NCBI GenBank assembly: GCA_009760855.2
Contig: WPIO01000043.1
Location: 2,563,501-2,627,500, forward strand
DNA: 64,000 bases
Source: Cristatella mucedo
Lineage: Eukaryota; Bryozoa; Phylactolaemata; Cristatellidae
Reading direction: 5' to 3'
The notes under the pieces were generated by a model. That model was not told the DNA's origin. It searched no databases and saw only the letters and a list, made by a program, of their open reading frames with translations. Below, piece by piece: positions 43,945 to 55,689 of the stretch. Position 1 is the stretch's first letter. Each line of letters starts with the position of its first letter. Made by a program: the position numbers and the translations under genes.

Positions 43945-44085
43945 GAGCTGGTTTGGTCTAGCGGTTAAGGTGCTCGCCCCGACCAAGGTCTGACTGAGGT
44001 CGTGGGCTCGAGCCCCGAGGCATATGTGAAGCACCTGAATAGAGATTAAGTTCTCTTGGGGCGCTATATAAATGAATTATTATCT
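43945..44085 (+). mobile_element. SINE 2, best copy
   Basis: Head GAGCTGGTTTGGTCTAGCGG with box A TGGTCTAGCGG, box B GGGCTCGAGCCCC (about 44004-44016), then GTGAAGCACCTGAATAGAG, ATTAAGTTCTCTTGGGGCGC and TATATAAATGAATTATTAT. The last 50 bases match the LINE A 3' stem-loop and tail, the classic arrangement of a SINE using a partner LINE. Confidence 0.9.
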
Positions 44086-44163
44086 ATCACAGCCTCTCTT
44101 CTCTTGTACACACCTCTACTCTACCACCTTGACATATGACTCTTCATTTCTTCCTTTTCCAAT

Positions 44164-44228
<65 letters not shown>

Positions 44229-44709
44229 CGCTCTAACTGCTGTCTCCTCATCCATTATGTCCTCGGCTCTTATTCCTTTCGCCTCCTCTGCTCTTTTCTC
44301 CCCTTCCCTCGGCCTGTTACTGTCCTCTCGTCTGCTCTTATCACTCGTCTGCTCTGATCTCTTCTCTCCTTCGCTCCTGTCTGTCCTCTCATGTGCTCTT
44401 ATCTCTCCTCTGCTTTCATTTCGCCATTCTCTCTTTCCCTCTATTCGCCCTTCTATATCGCTCTTCTTCACAGCTTCTGGTATAGTAACCTCTTCTCCTC
44501 TCCATACTCCAAACCTCATTCTTCTCTCTCTCTCTCTCTCTTCCTTTCTCTCTTCTGCATTGTTCTCACTCCTCCCTCTCTCTTCCTCCTATGTTTACTC
44601 CTCTCTTTCTCTCTCTCTCTCTTTCACTCTCTGTCTCTCTCTTTCTTTTCTCTGCTTTCTCTCGCTCTCCCCCACTTCATCCTCCGCTGTTTCGCTCCCT
44701 CCTCCACAC

Positions 44710-44796
<87 letters not shown>

Positions 44797-44820
44797 TCCC
44801 TCTCTTTCTTCGCTGTCTTA
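44086..44820. repeat. pyrimidine-rich region with two (TC)n cores
   Basis: Cores at 44165-44225 and 44716-44792, joined by degenerate C/T-rich sequence. The Ser/Leu-rich frames reflect composition. Confidence 0.9.
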
Positions 44821-45480
44821 AGTCCCTCAGGCTGGCTCTTTGCAAGTTAGTGCCGTTAGGGCGATACTCACCGCATATTTATGGGCCTAGTAAAAAAGGA
44901 AGGGGAGCAACTTGCCACACTGAGACTGCCTAACGTTGCAAGTATCGTAAATAGTCGTGCCACTGTAGTTGCAGCACCTATTGACCGGACCGCGGTGCAA
45001 CTTGCCAATCGGGGCGCTAGGCCATTGGTTGATTCTCTCTGGAGTTGCCTCAACTTCCTTGTTTGCATACCCACGGCTTACCGATCGCCGTTAGTACGCA
45101 TGTTGTTCTGTCAAAGTTCGCAGCAATCCTACGCCTCCATGCAGACTAAGAGTCCAAAGCGGTGACTTGAGAAAATCCTCTGTCAGTGCCAGCATTGGGG
45201 CTAGTGGGCATTGCATTTCGCACGGGGGGGGGAGAGACTCACGAACACTCGCAGCCCAATTGAGTACAGTGCCTGCTTAAAGGTCCAGCAGGTGCATCAT
45301 TCTAGTAGCGAAACAGCAAACTTGTTCACTGGTACCTTTAGCCGAGCTGGGGGCTTAGCTCTTAGACATTCTCTCTCGCTCTGGCTGGCTGTAGCCACAT
45401 GTAGCACCTGAATTAGCTAGATAATACCGGAAGATTGTACCAGCGGTAGCCAGATTTTACCAGAAGATCGTATCAAGAAT
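44821..45480. other. unannotated stretch
   Basis: No gene or repeat recognised; short frames only. Confidence 0.3.
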
Positions 45481-45845
45481 ATTGCTGCGTGCTTCCACGC
45501 TTTAATTCGTACACTCCTACAGCCTGGAGCTCACTTCCAACTGGCGTCACGACATCCCCAGACTTGACCATATTTGAAAAAAGCTACAAACGCATTAACT
45601 TATCGCAATATGGAGTGGGTCTAAGTGATTCGTTCTTCGTGTGCTTTTGCGTGTCGATACTGCTCACGCAGCCACGAACCATATTTGCATGCTGACCCTT
45701 CGAGTATTACCTCTAACCATGTTACCCTTGTTGGCATTGAGCATGCTACCACCAACCATTCAATCCTGCTTTTTGCAGCAAATATAAAGTGACTAGAAAG
45801 ACATTACGTTACCTGAGGGCGCAATGCGAATGTATTATTTTTATT
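45481..45845 (+). mobile_element. old LINE A 3' fragment
   Basis: Codes for FNSYTPTAWSSLPTGV and TSPDLTIFEK (45500-45575), followed by 3' UTR blocks (TTTGCATGCTGACCCT, TGCAGCAAATATAAAGTGAC) and a mutated stem-loop. Confidence 0.7.
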
Positions 45846-46699
45846 CCTATATGCTCTTATTAGTGAGGTGATGCCGCTCAACGACCGCGTTCCCCGATGG
45901 GATATAGGTGCGGCGAAAATGCATGCTCACGAGCCAGAGCTCACAGCCCCGCGGAACACCTGCGATTTAAAAGCAGTGGCATTGTCTAGCAAAAGCCACC
46001 CTGGGCTGGCGGTCCGAGCTTGCTCGCGGAGTATTTGCTCCTGCTCTTTGATCAGTGCTGCGGCACTCCTGCAGTCGCCGCCAGATGGCGAACACACTCG
46101 GCTCAGTCCTCTGTTGCCAAGTGTGGCTCTCCACAGAAATGCGCTTCATCTCGCGATAGCCTGCGTTTATTGCTCGGTGCGGAAAGGCTGCCGTTGCTTC
46201 ACGGCTTAACGGGTCAACCGACCTGCAGCGAAAGCGTGATCGCGAGGTAATCTTGGCCTTGGGAAGCTCAGTGGAGCCAGGAATGGAATTCGATCGATAC
46301 CAAGCGGGTGCTTAGCATGGAAGAAGCGAAGATCAATCGTTCTGCCATTTTGTGCGAAGATCAACCGTTCTGCCATTTCGTCAGTCAGCCGCTACGGCAG
46401 CGATGCTGAGTTCGGTCAACCGTGCCCAATGTCGCCTGTAGATGCCATTCGGTTTCCACCGACGCTGCGGCACATGAGTTGGGCGGTCTGCTTTATTCTC
46501 GCTCGACAGAACAAGACAAAGAGATATGTCCAAGCCAAGTTACTCCAATCGTGTCGTCAAGCAGGGTCAGGAACCACAGTGTTAACACTTACCCATGCCC
46601 TCACCCGTGAGCCGGCTTTTGACCCAAGCCCAGCGATTGGAGCCGGCCGAATACTATCACGGATCCGATCACGACGAAAACAGAACGTAGGCCCCATGC
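45846..46699. other. unannotated stretch
   Basis: A short direct repeat, CGAAGATCAATCGTTCTGCC and CGAAGATCAACCGTTCTGCC (near 46325-46380). No gene recognised. Confidence 0.35.
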
Positions 46700-47440
46700 T
46701 GTCGCTAGGTTGATGCCTTGCATCAATGACAAATCTGATGACTTGCATCATACAGAATCGAGAGAAGCGATCGGCTAGATCATCACAGGGATCATCAGGT
46801 AAGGTGCTAATCTGGGAGCGGTTTCGGAGATGGTTGGTCGTCGACATCAGCATTTTTGGTTTGTGCATCTGTGATTCAACAAAGTTTTTATAAAAAATAG
46901 ACTTAGCCTTTGCTAGGATCGATTGGTACGAACTACAGTAGTCTTCTTATGCCTATCGATGGACAGTCTATCCTAATCTTGAGTATGCTTTTTCAAGCTT
47001 GCGCTTAGTAGACCTGGCTAGTTTAATGTCTGTGGTAAACTATAGGCCGTCTGGACGAGGGCGAACAGTGCGCCTTGTCAGAGGTGCAAACTTGTCGAGC
47101 GTGTCAGCTAGTGTCGTGTGGTAGCTATCTACCGATGTTGACAGATCGGAGGGAGGACTGAGCAGTAGGGGTGAAGCAGATATTCTCGCACGGACAGAAT
47201 CGATGTCAAGGGTATTGAGGTTTCGCGATTCACTGGTTATTTTAGAGGAGGCGGTGGGCACACACTGTAGATTGAATGAGATCTGCATGTAGTCAGATAA
47301 GCAGGATTTTGTAATAATTGGTAATGGCAAAGTGCAGTTGTATGAGAAAATCTGGTCGAGTGTGTGATCCTTGATGTGAGTAGGGCCATGCACATGAGCC
47401 ACAAGAGACAATGTGTCAGATGAGACAATGAGTCATGCCT
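46700..47440 (-). mobile_element. LINE A endonuclease/linker fragment
   Basis: The minus strand matches 20850-21545: LSLVAHVHGPTHIKDHTLDQ, LSDYMQISF (His of SDH replaced by Tyr), then the linker with NHLRNRSQIS and DDLADRFSRF. It is separated from any RT segment, so it is an internal fragment. It shows that the linker is in frame in at least one copy, which helps locate the breaks in the longest LINE A. Confidence 0.85.
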
Positions 47441-47959
47441 GAGTGCTGAACATCTGGGAGTGCGATAACTCTACCGGCAGGCTAGAGAGTAAACCGTAGA
47501 TGGCGCGAGGGCTACTGAGCATCTGAAGCTCGCGTGTCAGGCTGTCGACTCGAGATACGACTACTAGCCACTTGGATGAGATCGTCTGACCTCAGAAAGC
47601 ACGACGCCAAATATGCTTTATGTGAGTAGCAGCGACAGTGAATAGAAATATCGGAGGGCTGATTCACAAGCTGCAGCAAGAAAGCGTCTGCTGACGATGG
47701 CGACCAAGCGATAGACTGATTACATGCTGCGCCTTGAGCGAGGACGTTTTACTTAGGACGCCGAATCGTCAGCAAAGCCTATGCGCGACTCATTCACCGA
47801 ACGATCGATTAGGTCTCCTCTAGCGCCGCCTTTTAAGTGCATGCTGAGTCAAAGTTTCGTGAGGACGTCAAGAGCATAACATTAGCGGGCACAATCGATA
47901 CGACACTTGAGGGCTCGGGGCCGCCTCTAGCGACGCTCGCAAGATACGTACTTGTCTGA
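47441..47959. other. unannotated stretch
   Basis: No gene or repeat recognised. Confidence 0.3.
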
Positions 47960-49165
47960 TCGTGTTCAATCCGTGTCATGTGGGGGTCAGGTCTCACACA
48001 CGAGAAGGGTCACCTGTGGAGTCCCTCAAGGGTCTGTACTCGGTCACTTGCTGTTCTCCATTTATACATAACCTCTGGGAAAAGTGATTAAGGCCCATGG
48101 AACAGGAGTTCACTTCTATGCTGACGATACTCAGTTTTATTTGTCATTCAAACCGTCGGAATCTGCTGCGGCAACTGAGAAACTGAATGCTCGCCTTGCC
48201 GTTATTCGATCCTGGATGTCGGAAAACTTCCTGAAATTAAATTAAAATAAAACCGCACTGCTGCTCATAGGACACCCTAAGCGTGCGGCTGGATTAAAAG
48301 GCTTTGTTCTTCTAATAGGTGATGCTATTGTGCGACCATCACCACGCGCTCGAAATCTAGGTGTCGTTTTCGACGGCTGCCTGAATTTTAAAAGCTTCAT
48401 TCAGAAGACTGCTTCTACAGCTGGCCATCACGTCAGATCCCTATCCAAGATTAGGAGCTTACTCCCACAGTTGCTTGTAAAAAATTTAACTAGCTCCTTA
48501 GTTCTGTCTCGGCTTGATTATTGTAATTCCCTTTTGGCTGGGCTACCAAAGAAAGCTAAAAGGCCACTGCATCAGACTGTGAATATGGCTGCAAGGCTAG
48601 TCTTTAAGTCCCAGCGGTTTGAGCACGTGTCTACTTCGCTAAAAGAGCTAAAAATGAATGCCGGTTGACCAACGGATTCAGATCAAGGTTCTTATACTGA
48701 CCCACAAGGCCCGCCACGGCTTGGCTCCTTCGTACCTAGCTGAGCTGCTGCATCACTTTCAGCCTGTTCGAGCCCACGGGTCCTGTGTGGACAATAAATT
48801 AGCTTTCCCATTCCTCCGCCCTAAGACTGTCGGCGACAGAAGCTTTAGCTTTGCAGGTCCTAGACTGTGGAACTCGCTTCCACAATTCTTGCGCAACGAC
48901 AGCTACTCTCCTGCTGCTGACTATGGCTCATCCTTTTCAGCGGTCCTGAGCTGCTACTTCTATGCTACTCACTACCTCGACTGCCCTCCTGACTCTGCTA
49001 TGCTTTCCACTTCCTCTTTGTTGCGTAAGACGAAGTCTGTTGGCTACCGAATGCGTACCGAATGCCGCTTAGGCTGTGAGTGGGCTATACAAAACTATCC
49101 TGCGTAACACCCACATAGTCTTTATGACTTTGTGGAGTTACAGACGGACATGCATTACATACTCA
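47960..49165 (+). mobile_element. LINE B, longest plus-strand copy
   Basis: RT core: [17 protein letters not shown] (about 48019-48070), then a TAA, HFYADDTQFYLSF (48111-48150), SWMSENFLKLN followed by TAA (about 48243), then an open frame 48330-48668 with NLGVVFDGCLNF and LDYCNSLLAGLPKKAK. A frameshift leads into 48658-49107, with HKARHGLAPSYLAEL and VGDRSFSFAGPRLWNSLPQF. The 3' UTR ends with ACTTTGTGGAGTTACAGACG and TGCATTACAT. It belongs to the same broad L2/CR1 group as LINE A, as judged from shared RT motifs, and is a non-functional copy. Confidence 0.85.
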
Positions 49166-49504
49166 TCAGGCTGCAGCTAGCCATTGTTAGTCACCGGATA
49201 CCGCCGCATAACGTATGACGTATGACGAAATCGTCGTTCCTTTTAGAGCTCCGTTGAGATGGCGCATGTGGCCGAACGGGAGTCTCGAATAGGAGAAGAA
49301 GTTCGGAAAAGCGGGTATTGCTGCGGGCAGCGCGTGACGTCACGAGCGGGTCCGCTGCTGACTAGCACCTCGGCGCACAGTGGGTAGCCTTAGCACCACG
49401 AACAGTTAAAGGTCGCTGAGTAGTCACTGAGTTCGCGACAGTTGAGAAGATTCAAAGTCGAGTTCTTAACAGCATCGTCTGCCCTCGCGGATTCTATCGT
49501 CAGC
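49166..49504. other. unannotated stretch
   Basis: No gene or repeat recognised. Confidence 0.3.
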
Positions 49505-49885
49505 CCTTACCACAGGTTCTTATGCTGACCCACAAGGCCAAGGCTGGGCTCCTTCATACCGAGGCTGAACTTTGACACCAGTTTCAGCCTCCGCGCACTC
49601 TGAGGTAGTCAACGGACAATTAGTTAGCAGTTCCGTTTCTTTGCTCAAAGACCACTGGCGACAGAAACCTTGGCTCTGCAGGTACTAGATTGCTGAACTC
49701 ACTACCACAATTCTTACTCACCGACGTCTCCTCTCCTGCTGCCGACTTCGGTACAACCTTTCCAGCCGTCCTGAGCAGCTACTTCGAAGCTACTGACTTC
49801 CTCAACTGCCCACCTTACTCAGCTAGGCTTTAAATTTTCTCTTTGTTGAGCGAGATGAAGTCTGTTGGCTACCGAATGCGTAGCT
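49505..49885 (+). mobile_element. LINE B 3' fragment
   Basis: CAGGTTCTTATGCTGACCCA (49513-49532) through GTCTGTTGGCTACCGAATGC (49860-49879) in LINE B order; frame destroyed. Confidence 0.75.
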
Positions 49886-51480
49886 AAAGCCGCTCGTGTA
49901 AAACTCAGGCTCAGACAGAGCGTTATCGGAAGAACTGCTCGGATGCGTTCAATTGCTTTGCATCACCATTTGCTCAGACTTTCATCTCACTGCCAATTGC
50001 CGCTTACTTCCCTCCCCCACCGACGGTCGGTGCTCCATTTCAACCTCGCAGCTGTTATATGATGTGCTCTCGAGGCCATGGGCTTCGCTCGCACACGCGG
50101 GGGATGACGTGCTGCCTCGCTCAGCCAGAAGAGCTCTGTGGGTGGTGTGCTACTGGGGGGGGGGTGATACGGCGTACAAAAGTCTTCAATCAGTCGAGAT
50201 CAGCAGCCTGTTGAGGTTGCGAGTCCAAAATTTAGTCGGTTTTCTCAAAATTGCTCTGGATTTAAGGCTTCCAACAAACATTTTGGCCTTCCGCAAGATG
50301 GCTAGAAAAAGATTAAGTTCTCTGATGGCACTATACGAATTTATCATTATTATTATATGCGCATTTCAATTCTATTGGTTGGCGCTGCTGTGCGTTTCTT
50401 GACATCACTGGTTAACGTACAGATGCATTCTGAGGTTGAGGACGGCGGACCGGAAGCTACCAAGGTTCGCACCGATCCGCACAGGCTCCACCGGTGCTCA
50501 ATCGTAAGAGGAGCAGGGAAGTCACGCGATAAGCGCGAATACTTCTCAAAGCCCCGGCAAAAGAGAGAGCGGCAGCGGCGAACCAATGCAAAGCGAGCAA
50601 CATTGCATTGCTAATTCCTTCGACTGGCTGCGTGTTAAAGAAGCTCAAGGACAACCTTTAACCCTTCTTAATAGTAGCTGCTCTATCCGTGCGAATAGTC
50701 CTAGAAGTAAGCGGCGAAGCGCTAAAATTGTGCTAGCCGATGGCCAACAATTGAAGCACTTCCTTTTTCTAGTGATCACCCGCGGCGGCATACAGATTTC
50801 AAAGCAATTTAGCCACCACAAGGTACCAGAACCCGCCGCCTCCGGTGCATTTTCCATTGCAATGCTCTCATTTCCTTTCGCTACGGACGCCTCTGTCTTT
50901 ACGGAAGGAAAACCTATCCTCGGCATGTGCTCCACCCATAGTAGGTTTTCGAAGCGCTAGGGCTCCTGGCTAGCAGATAAGTTCCAGGGTGAATAGTCGT
51001 AGCCGACGTACTCTGGAGGGTCGACGACGGAAGTTGGGCGCCGCGATTATTGCTGTCACATTCATCTTCGATTCGAGGTCATCGTCACATCGTCACACAC
51101 ACGTCCCCGATATGGGGGCTCGCCGCTCCCAACGCTCTGATGAAAATGTACTCGGGTGCTGGCGGTGCGGAAACGCCGATCTGCGGGTAGGTAGCCGCCG
51201 ATCCTACGCGAGGCGCCAGCGCTGCTGGCTCGCCTAGTCGTACCGGCACCTCGTTCGTGGTGGTGGGCAATGCGTCACTTGCATCACGGGCCCGCTTCCC
51301 GTTAGCAAACGAAACTAGTTGGCTGCTGCGCCAAAATAGATTTCGCAGTTTCCGCGTGCCGAACGGCCGAGCGTGCGACCATTTCAGCTCCGCCATACGA
51401 CCGAAAGGTCGACGGTCGGGAAACTGTAGCCGGGGGCGGTTCGGAACGGCACTTCCGAGTTGGTTGGCCACTCTCGGCGT
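49886..51480. other. 1.6 kb without a supported gene
   Basis: Holds a LINE A/SINE 2-type tail at 50297-50356. Two overlapping open frames near 50586-50960 (124 codons +, 96 codons -) have no recognised domain. The distal promoter of ankyrin copy 3 may lie toward the end. Confidence 0.35.
50297..50356 (+). mobile_element. LINE A/SINE 2-type 3' tail
   Basis: AAGATGGCTAGAAAAAGATT, AAGTTCTCTGATGGCACTAT and a TTATCATTATTATTAT end. Confidence 0.6.
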
Positions 51481-51564
51481 CCAATCGCAGAGTCGAGCTG
51501 CATCCGGTTCGCTGCTCATTAGCCGACACCCCAGCCCCAGTACCCAGGCTGTCACTCTATATAG
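51481..51564 (+). promoter_or_regulatory. CCAAT and TATA boxes of ankyrin copy 3
   Basis: CCAAT at 51481-51485 in the context GTCCAATCG (copy 1 has GTCCAATAAG) and TATATAG at 51558-51564, 48 bases before the ATG at 51612. Spacing and order match copy 1 although the surrounding sequence differs. Confidence 0.5.
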
Positions 51565-51611
51565 AGGCCGGCCATGCTCGCTCAGCCGTGCCCGTCGATA
51601 CGAAGTACAGC

Positions 51612-52000
51612 ATGGTAGGTCGTGTAAGCTACGGCAGCGCGCTCGCCGTGCTGCAGAGCATCAAAAGCGGTGACGCAGCGTCGGCGCACGCGCTGCTGAA
51701 GCAGCTGCCGCCGAGCGAGAGGCGGTTCCTGAGCGCCGAGGACGCGGACGGCAACGGCAGCGCTCTGTTCTGGGCGAGCTGCAAGGGCTACGCCCGCGTG
51801 GTGGCGCTGCTGATCTCCTGCGGCGTGCCGGTGGACGTGCGGACTTGCTGGGGCGCCACGCCGCTGCACGGCGCAGCAGACAGCAACCGACCCGACGTGG
51901 TCGAGTGAGTGAGCCATCGAATGCTGCGCCCGAAGCTCTAAGCTCTAACCAGAGCCGCTGAGTGGCTGCTCCAGACCCTGCTATTGGAGGGTGATGCTCC

Positions 52001-52045
<45 letters not shown>

Positions 52046-52755
52046 ACAGAAAAGAAGGAGGGAAAGAGGGTAGGAAAGAGAGAGTGCACGCACGGAGAAA
52101 TGACGAGCGAGCAAATAAGAGAGAGAATGTGAGAGAGGGAGCCGAGTAAAAGATGAAGAGCGAAAAAGATCTAGAATGAGAGTACAAAAATAGGCTGAGA
52201 GAGAGCGAGAGAGTCCGTGAGGTAAAAGAGGGGTAGGCGATAGGAGAGAGAGAGAGAGAGAGAAAAATGAGATAGAAAGGGGAGGTAGGAATGGGATTGA
52301 GAACTGTGGGGTCGAGTTGAGTAGCCTCGAGTACTTTGCTTCCTTTGCCACGGCGGCAGCTCCACTCCTTGGCCGATCTTGTCCTTGCACAGCTTGGCTC
52401 CGCTCGGACACTGCCGCTACGATCGTAACTCGGTCACCGCCAGCGACTTATCCGACTCGCGCAGGCTGCTGTTGAACAGCGGAGCTGCGGTCGACGCTCG
52501 GACCGCCGCCGGCGACACGCCGGCACATCTGGCCGCCTACCGCGGTCACGTCGAGGTGCTGAGGCATTTGACGAGCAGCGGCGCCGACCTGAGCTCGAAA
52601 AACGACTCGGGCTTCTCGCCGGAGTGCGAGGCGCGAAGCGGGCGCCAGCTGCGGCAGCACGCCTCGATGCTGAACGACGCAGCTTCCGGTAAGAGCGTCG
52701 GCCGCCACCTCAGCCAAGGGCGATTCATCTCGTCCGCCCGCCTCCCGGTGCGAAG

Positions 52756-52833
<78 letters not shown>

Positions 52834-53631
52834 CGTGACTTGTCTCGCTGTCTGGCGTCGGGTGAGAGAGCGAGCGAGCGAGCAAGCAGCAGTCGCCCGC
52901 TCGGTTAGTACTTTGCCCTCGCGAACGCGCTGGCGTGCCAGCTGCGATCTGCCGAAAACGAGTGCCCCCCTACACCGGCTTGTCGCCAAGCTTCGTGCAA
53001 AGATGTCGCCAAGCGCCGGTCTCGGGGAGCTGCTAGGCTATCGGCGTTTTGAGCTCGCTTGCTAGCTTCGCGGCGTCAGGGGCATCGCCAGGTAGCTAGC
53101 TAGCGCCGGGTTAGGACGGTCCTGCCTCTTTTGTGTGTGCCTGCTGCTGTTGCAATCAGCTAGAACACCTCGCCTGTGGCCGACGGTCAGGCAATTGGCT
53201 CAGCGACTGTCCTGCCACTAATGTACGGGATATTATCCCTTGCTCAGTCCTATGATCAGTATATTCACCAACTTATGGGCATTCCTCAATTCTGTTAATT
53301 CTCCGCGCTCTCCTACACACACATACGCACGCACGCACTCACGCATGCAAGCGCACACACAAGCACACGAACACACCCACATAAATATAATATAAGATGT
53401 ATAATATAGCAAAACAAACATAAAGTACGTTTAAATATAAAGATACATTATAATACATTACATACAAATGAATTACGTTGTATACTTTATATTATGCATA
53501 AAATATAAAATATAATATATTCATATACCGCCTTAAGAGAACCTAATATCTATTCAGGCGCTGCACGTAAGCCACCAGGCTCGAGCCCACGACGTCGGCC
53601 ACACCTTGGTAGGGGCAATCACCTTGGTTTA

Positions 53632-53693
<62 letters not shown>

Positions 53694-54490
53694 CTGTGAA
53701 CTAGGAACGTGAACTAGGAAGGCAGGAGGACCGAGCTATACATGCCTGGGCGGGCGGGGGAGCGTGCCCGAAGAGGGGCGTGACCTCATTTCAGCACTGT
53801 TTTCTCCTGCTTCGTCCCTTCCTCGTTCACGCCCTCTCTCCCTCCCTCCTTCACTCTCTTCCTCCCTTCCTCTCTTGATATCTTTCGTCATCCAGCTACT
53901 GTCCCCTTTGTCTCTCCGCGTCTTCCTCGCTGGAGCCGAAAGCTGCTGCCGAAGCGGGCCCTCTGCGCATGGCTGGCCCCATTCAATCGCCAACTCGATA
54001 GGCTCGTGCCTCGGCTTCGCGTCGCAGCGGCCTAGCGCGCGCGAGACTCGAGCGCCCGTCCTTTGCAGCAGCCGCCGACGCGAGGAGCGAAGCGATCGGC
54101 CGCCGCGTCGCAGCAGGCGACCCGCGGCCGCAGGCGGCAGCGACGGATCTGCGCAGCCGCGCTGCTGCCGCAGCGAGACCGGATCTGCCGAGAGCCTCGC
54201 CGGCACCGGCGGGAGACGGACCGACGGATGCGCGCCTTCGCGCGGCAGCTCGCCGGCGGCTCGACTCGTGCGCCGTCGCGTCGTGGAGGCGCGTTTCGTC
54301 GGAAGCCGCCGCCGAGGCGGCGGCGGCCGCTGCGCTTAGGCTCGACGTTGTTCGGTCTTGGCACGAGAGACCGTCCACGGACGACTCAGCGCAGCGGCTG
54401 GGAACGGCCGGACATTCGCTGGCCGACGGCCGCTCGTTCAGCCGCTGCCGCCAGGGGGCGTTCGCGCTCGACGGTCTGACGAGCCGCTGA
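51612..54490 (+). CDS. ankyrin-repeat protein, copy 3 (3 exons, intact)
   Basis: Exons 51612-51904, 52465-52688 and 54069-54490 (293+224+422 = 939 bases) encode 312 residues. Introns begin GTGAGT and GTAAGA, end GCGCAG and TTGCAG, with phases 2 and 1 as in copy 1. Exon 1 ends in TPLHGAADSNRPDVV; exon 2 supplies LLLNSGAAVDAR, DTPAHLAAYRGHVEVLRHL and GADLSSKNDSGFSPE, completing about four ankyrin repeats (residues 12-150). Exon 3 is Ala/Arg-rich and low in complexity but ends in ADGRSF..DGLTSR, recalling ADGRLG..GLTSR of copy 1. ATG 51612 is the first in-frame ATG downstream of the TATA box. A protein-binding adaptor role is inferred from ankyrin repeats alone. The assignment of exon 3 is less certain than exons 1-2, since it rests on phase, an acceptor and the shared C-terminus. 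Confidence 0.7.
52003..52040. repeat. (GA)n in intron 1 of ankyrin copy 3
   Basis: A pure (GA)n core followed by purine-rich sequence to about 52300, with another (GA)n at 52242-52262. This replaces the intron 1 sequence shared by copies 1 and 2. Confidence 0.9.
52755..52832. repeat. (TC)n in intron 2 of ankyrin copy 3
   Basis: About 75 bp of (TC)n, 67 bases after the exon 2 donor. Confidence 0.95.
53515..53640 (-). mobile_element. SINE 2 inside intron 2 of ankyrin copy 3
   Basis: Minus strand: degraded 3' stem-loop (GAATAGATATTAGGTTCTCT), box B GGGCTCGAGCCTGG and the start of the head, which is cut off by a (TA)n at 53632. Confidence 0.7.
53632..53690. repeat. (TA)n microsatellite
   Basis: About 58 bp of TA dinucleotides with one CA interruption. 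Confidence 0.95.
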
Positions 54491-55069
54491 CGACGACACG
54501 GCTGGGGCAGACGGCGGACGTGGCGATGAATGCCGCCTCCCTCCGTCTGCGTACCGATGCCGCCGCCGCCGCTTTGGCGCTCCGACCGTTTCGCCTCTTG
54601 CATTCCAGCAGAAGACGTCCTTGTCGCGACGTGAGACGAAAGCCATGCTGGGCGCACGCGGTTCACCGTCCTTTCGCACCGCCTTGCAAGCGGCGACTTT
54701 CACCGCCTGTACAATTAACTATACGACCCTGCGGCAAGAGTATTTATCGCTCGCGTGTGCTCTTCTGAAAGGCTGCAAGCTACAGCTGCTAGCAAACAGC
54801 AGGGTAGCTCGCACGTCGAATCGAGGCTGCGATCGGTCGGTCGGTCCGAACGAAGGAGCGAGGCTGCTGTCAGCGCTCGTGCGAGCGGGCGAGCGAGCCT
54901 ACGCCTCGCGACGCCGTGCGCATGCAAGCATGAGTGCACGTGTGCCAGCGCGTGCGAGTCACAGACAGTAAGTCTGTTTGTACATCTGTCGGTACAATTA
55001 TTTATTATTCCGTAAATCGATATAGGTCTGTGCTTCTCGTCTTTCCGATTTTTAACTAATCTCTGTGTA
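54491..55069. other. 3' flank of ankyrin copy 3
   Basis: Probably 3' UTR and intergenic DNA. No canonical AATAAA seen; no other gene recognised. Confidence 0.35.
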
Positions 55070-55360
<291 letters not shown>

Positions 55361-55611
55361 GCAAGCATGCACCCGGTTTGACCTGCGACGGCTAACGCGT
55401 CGGCTTGCGCTAACGGCACAGAGCTATGGAGTTCATGCTTGTCTCGACGAATTAAAAGACGGCGCTTGCCCTCAACTTTTGTCTGATTCACCCGCATTCC
55501 GTCTTCACTCGGCGTGCATGAAGTCTGGATGAGGTATTGCAGTCACTGCAAACGGAAGAAGGTTTCACCTCAACGAACGCCTCGCAGAGTTTTGACTTTG
55601 TATTGTAATTT

Positions 55612-55682
55612 AATTTTACGTCATGCATCTCCGTTCCTAACTCCACAAAGCCGCAAAAATTAGTGGGTGTTACAATGGAGAG
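55612..55682 (-). mobile_element. LINE B 3' tail fragment
   Basis: GCATCTCCGTTCCTAACTCC, then ACAAAGCCGCAAAA, is the reverse complement of the LINE B terminus. Everything upstream in the element is missing. Confidence 0.65.
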
Positions 55683-55689
55683 GACCTGA

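Noticed and set aside
43945-44016. Candidate tRNA gene (box A and box B present)
   Set aside because: No full cloverleaf, and the sequence continues into a SINE body with a LINE-type tail; the same structure recurs at several sites.
50586-50960. Possible exon (124 codons +, or 96 codons -)
   Set aside because: Both strands are open, no domain is recognised, and no splice context decides between them.
53764-54666. Frames of 138, 191 and 227 codons over ankyrin copy 3 exon 3
   Set aside because: They are in the wrong frame or strand relative to the exon that is phase-compatible with exon 2 and ends in GLTSR.
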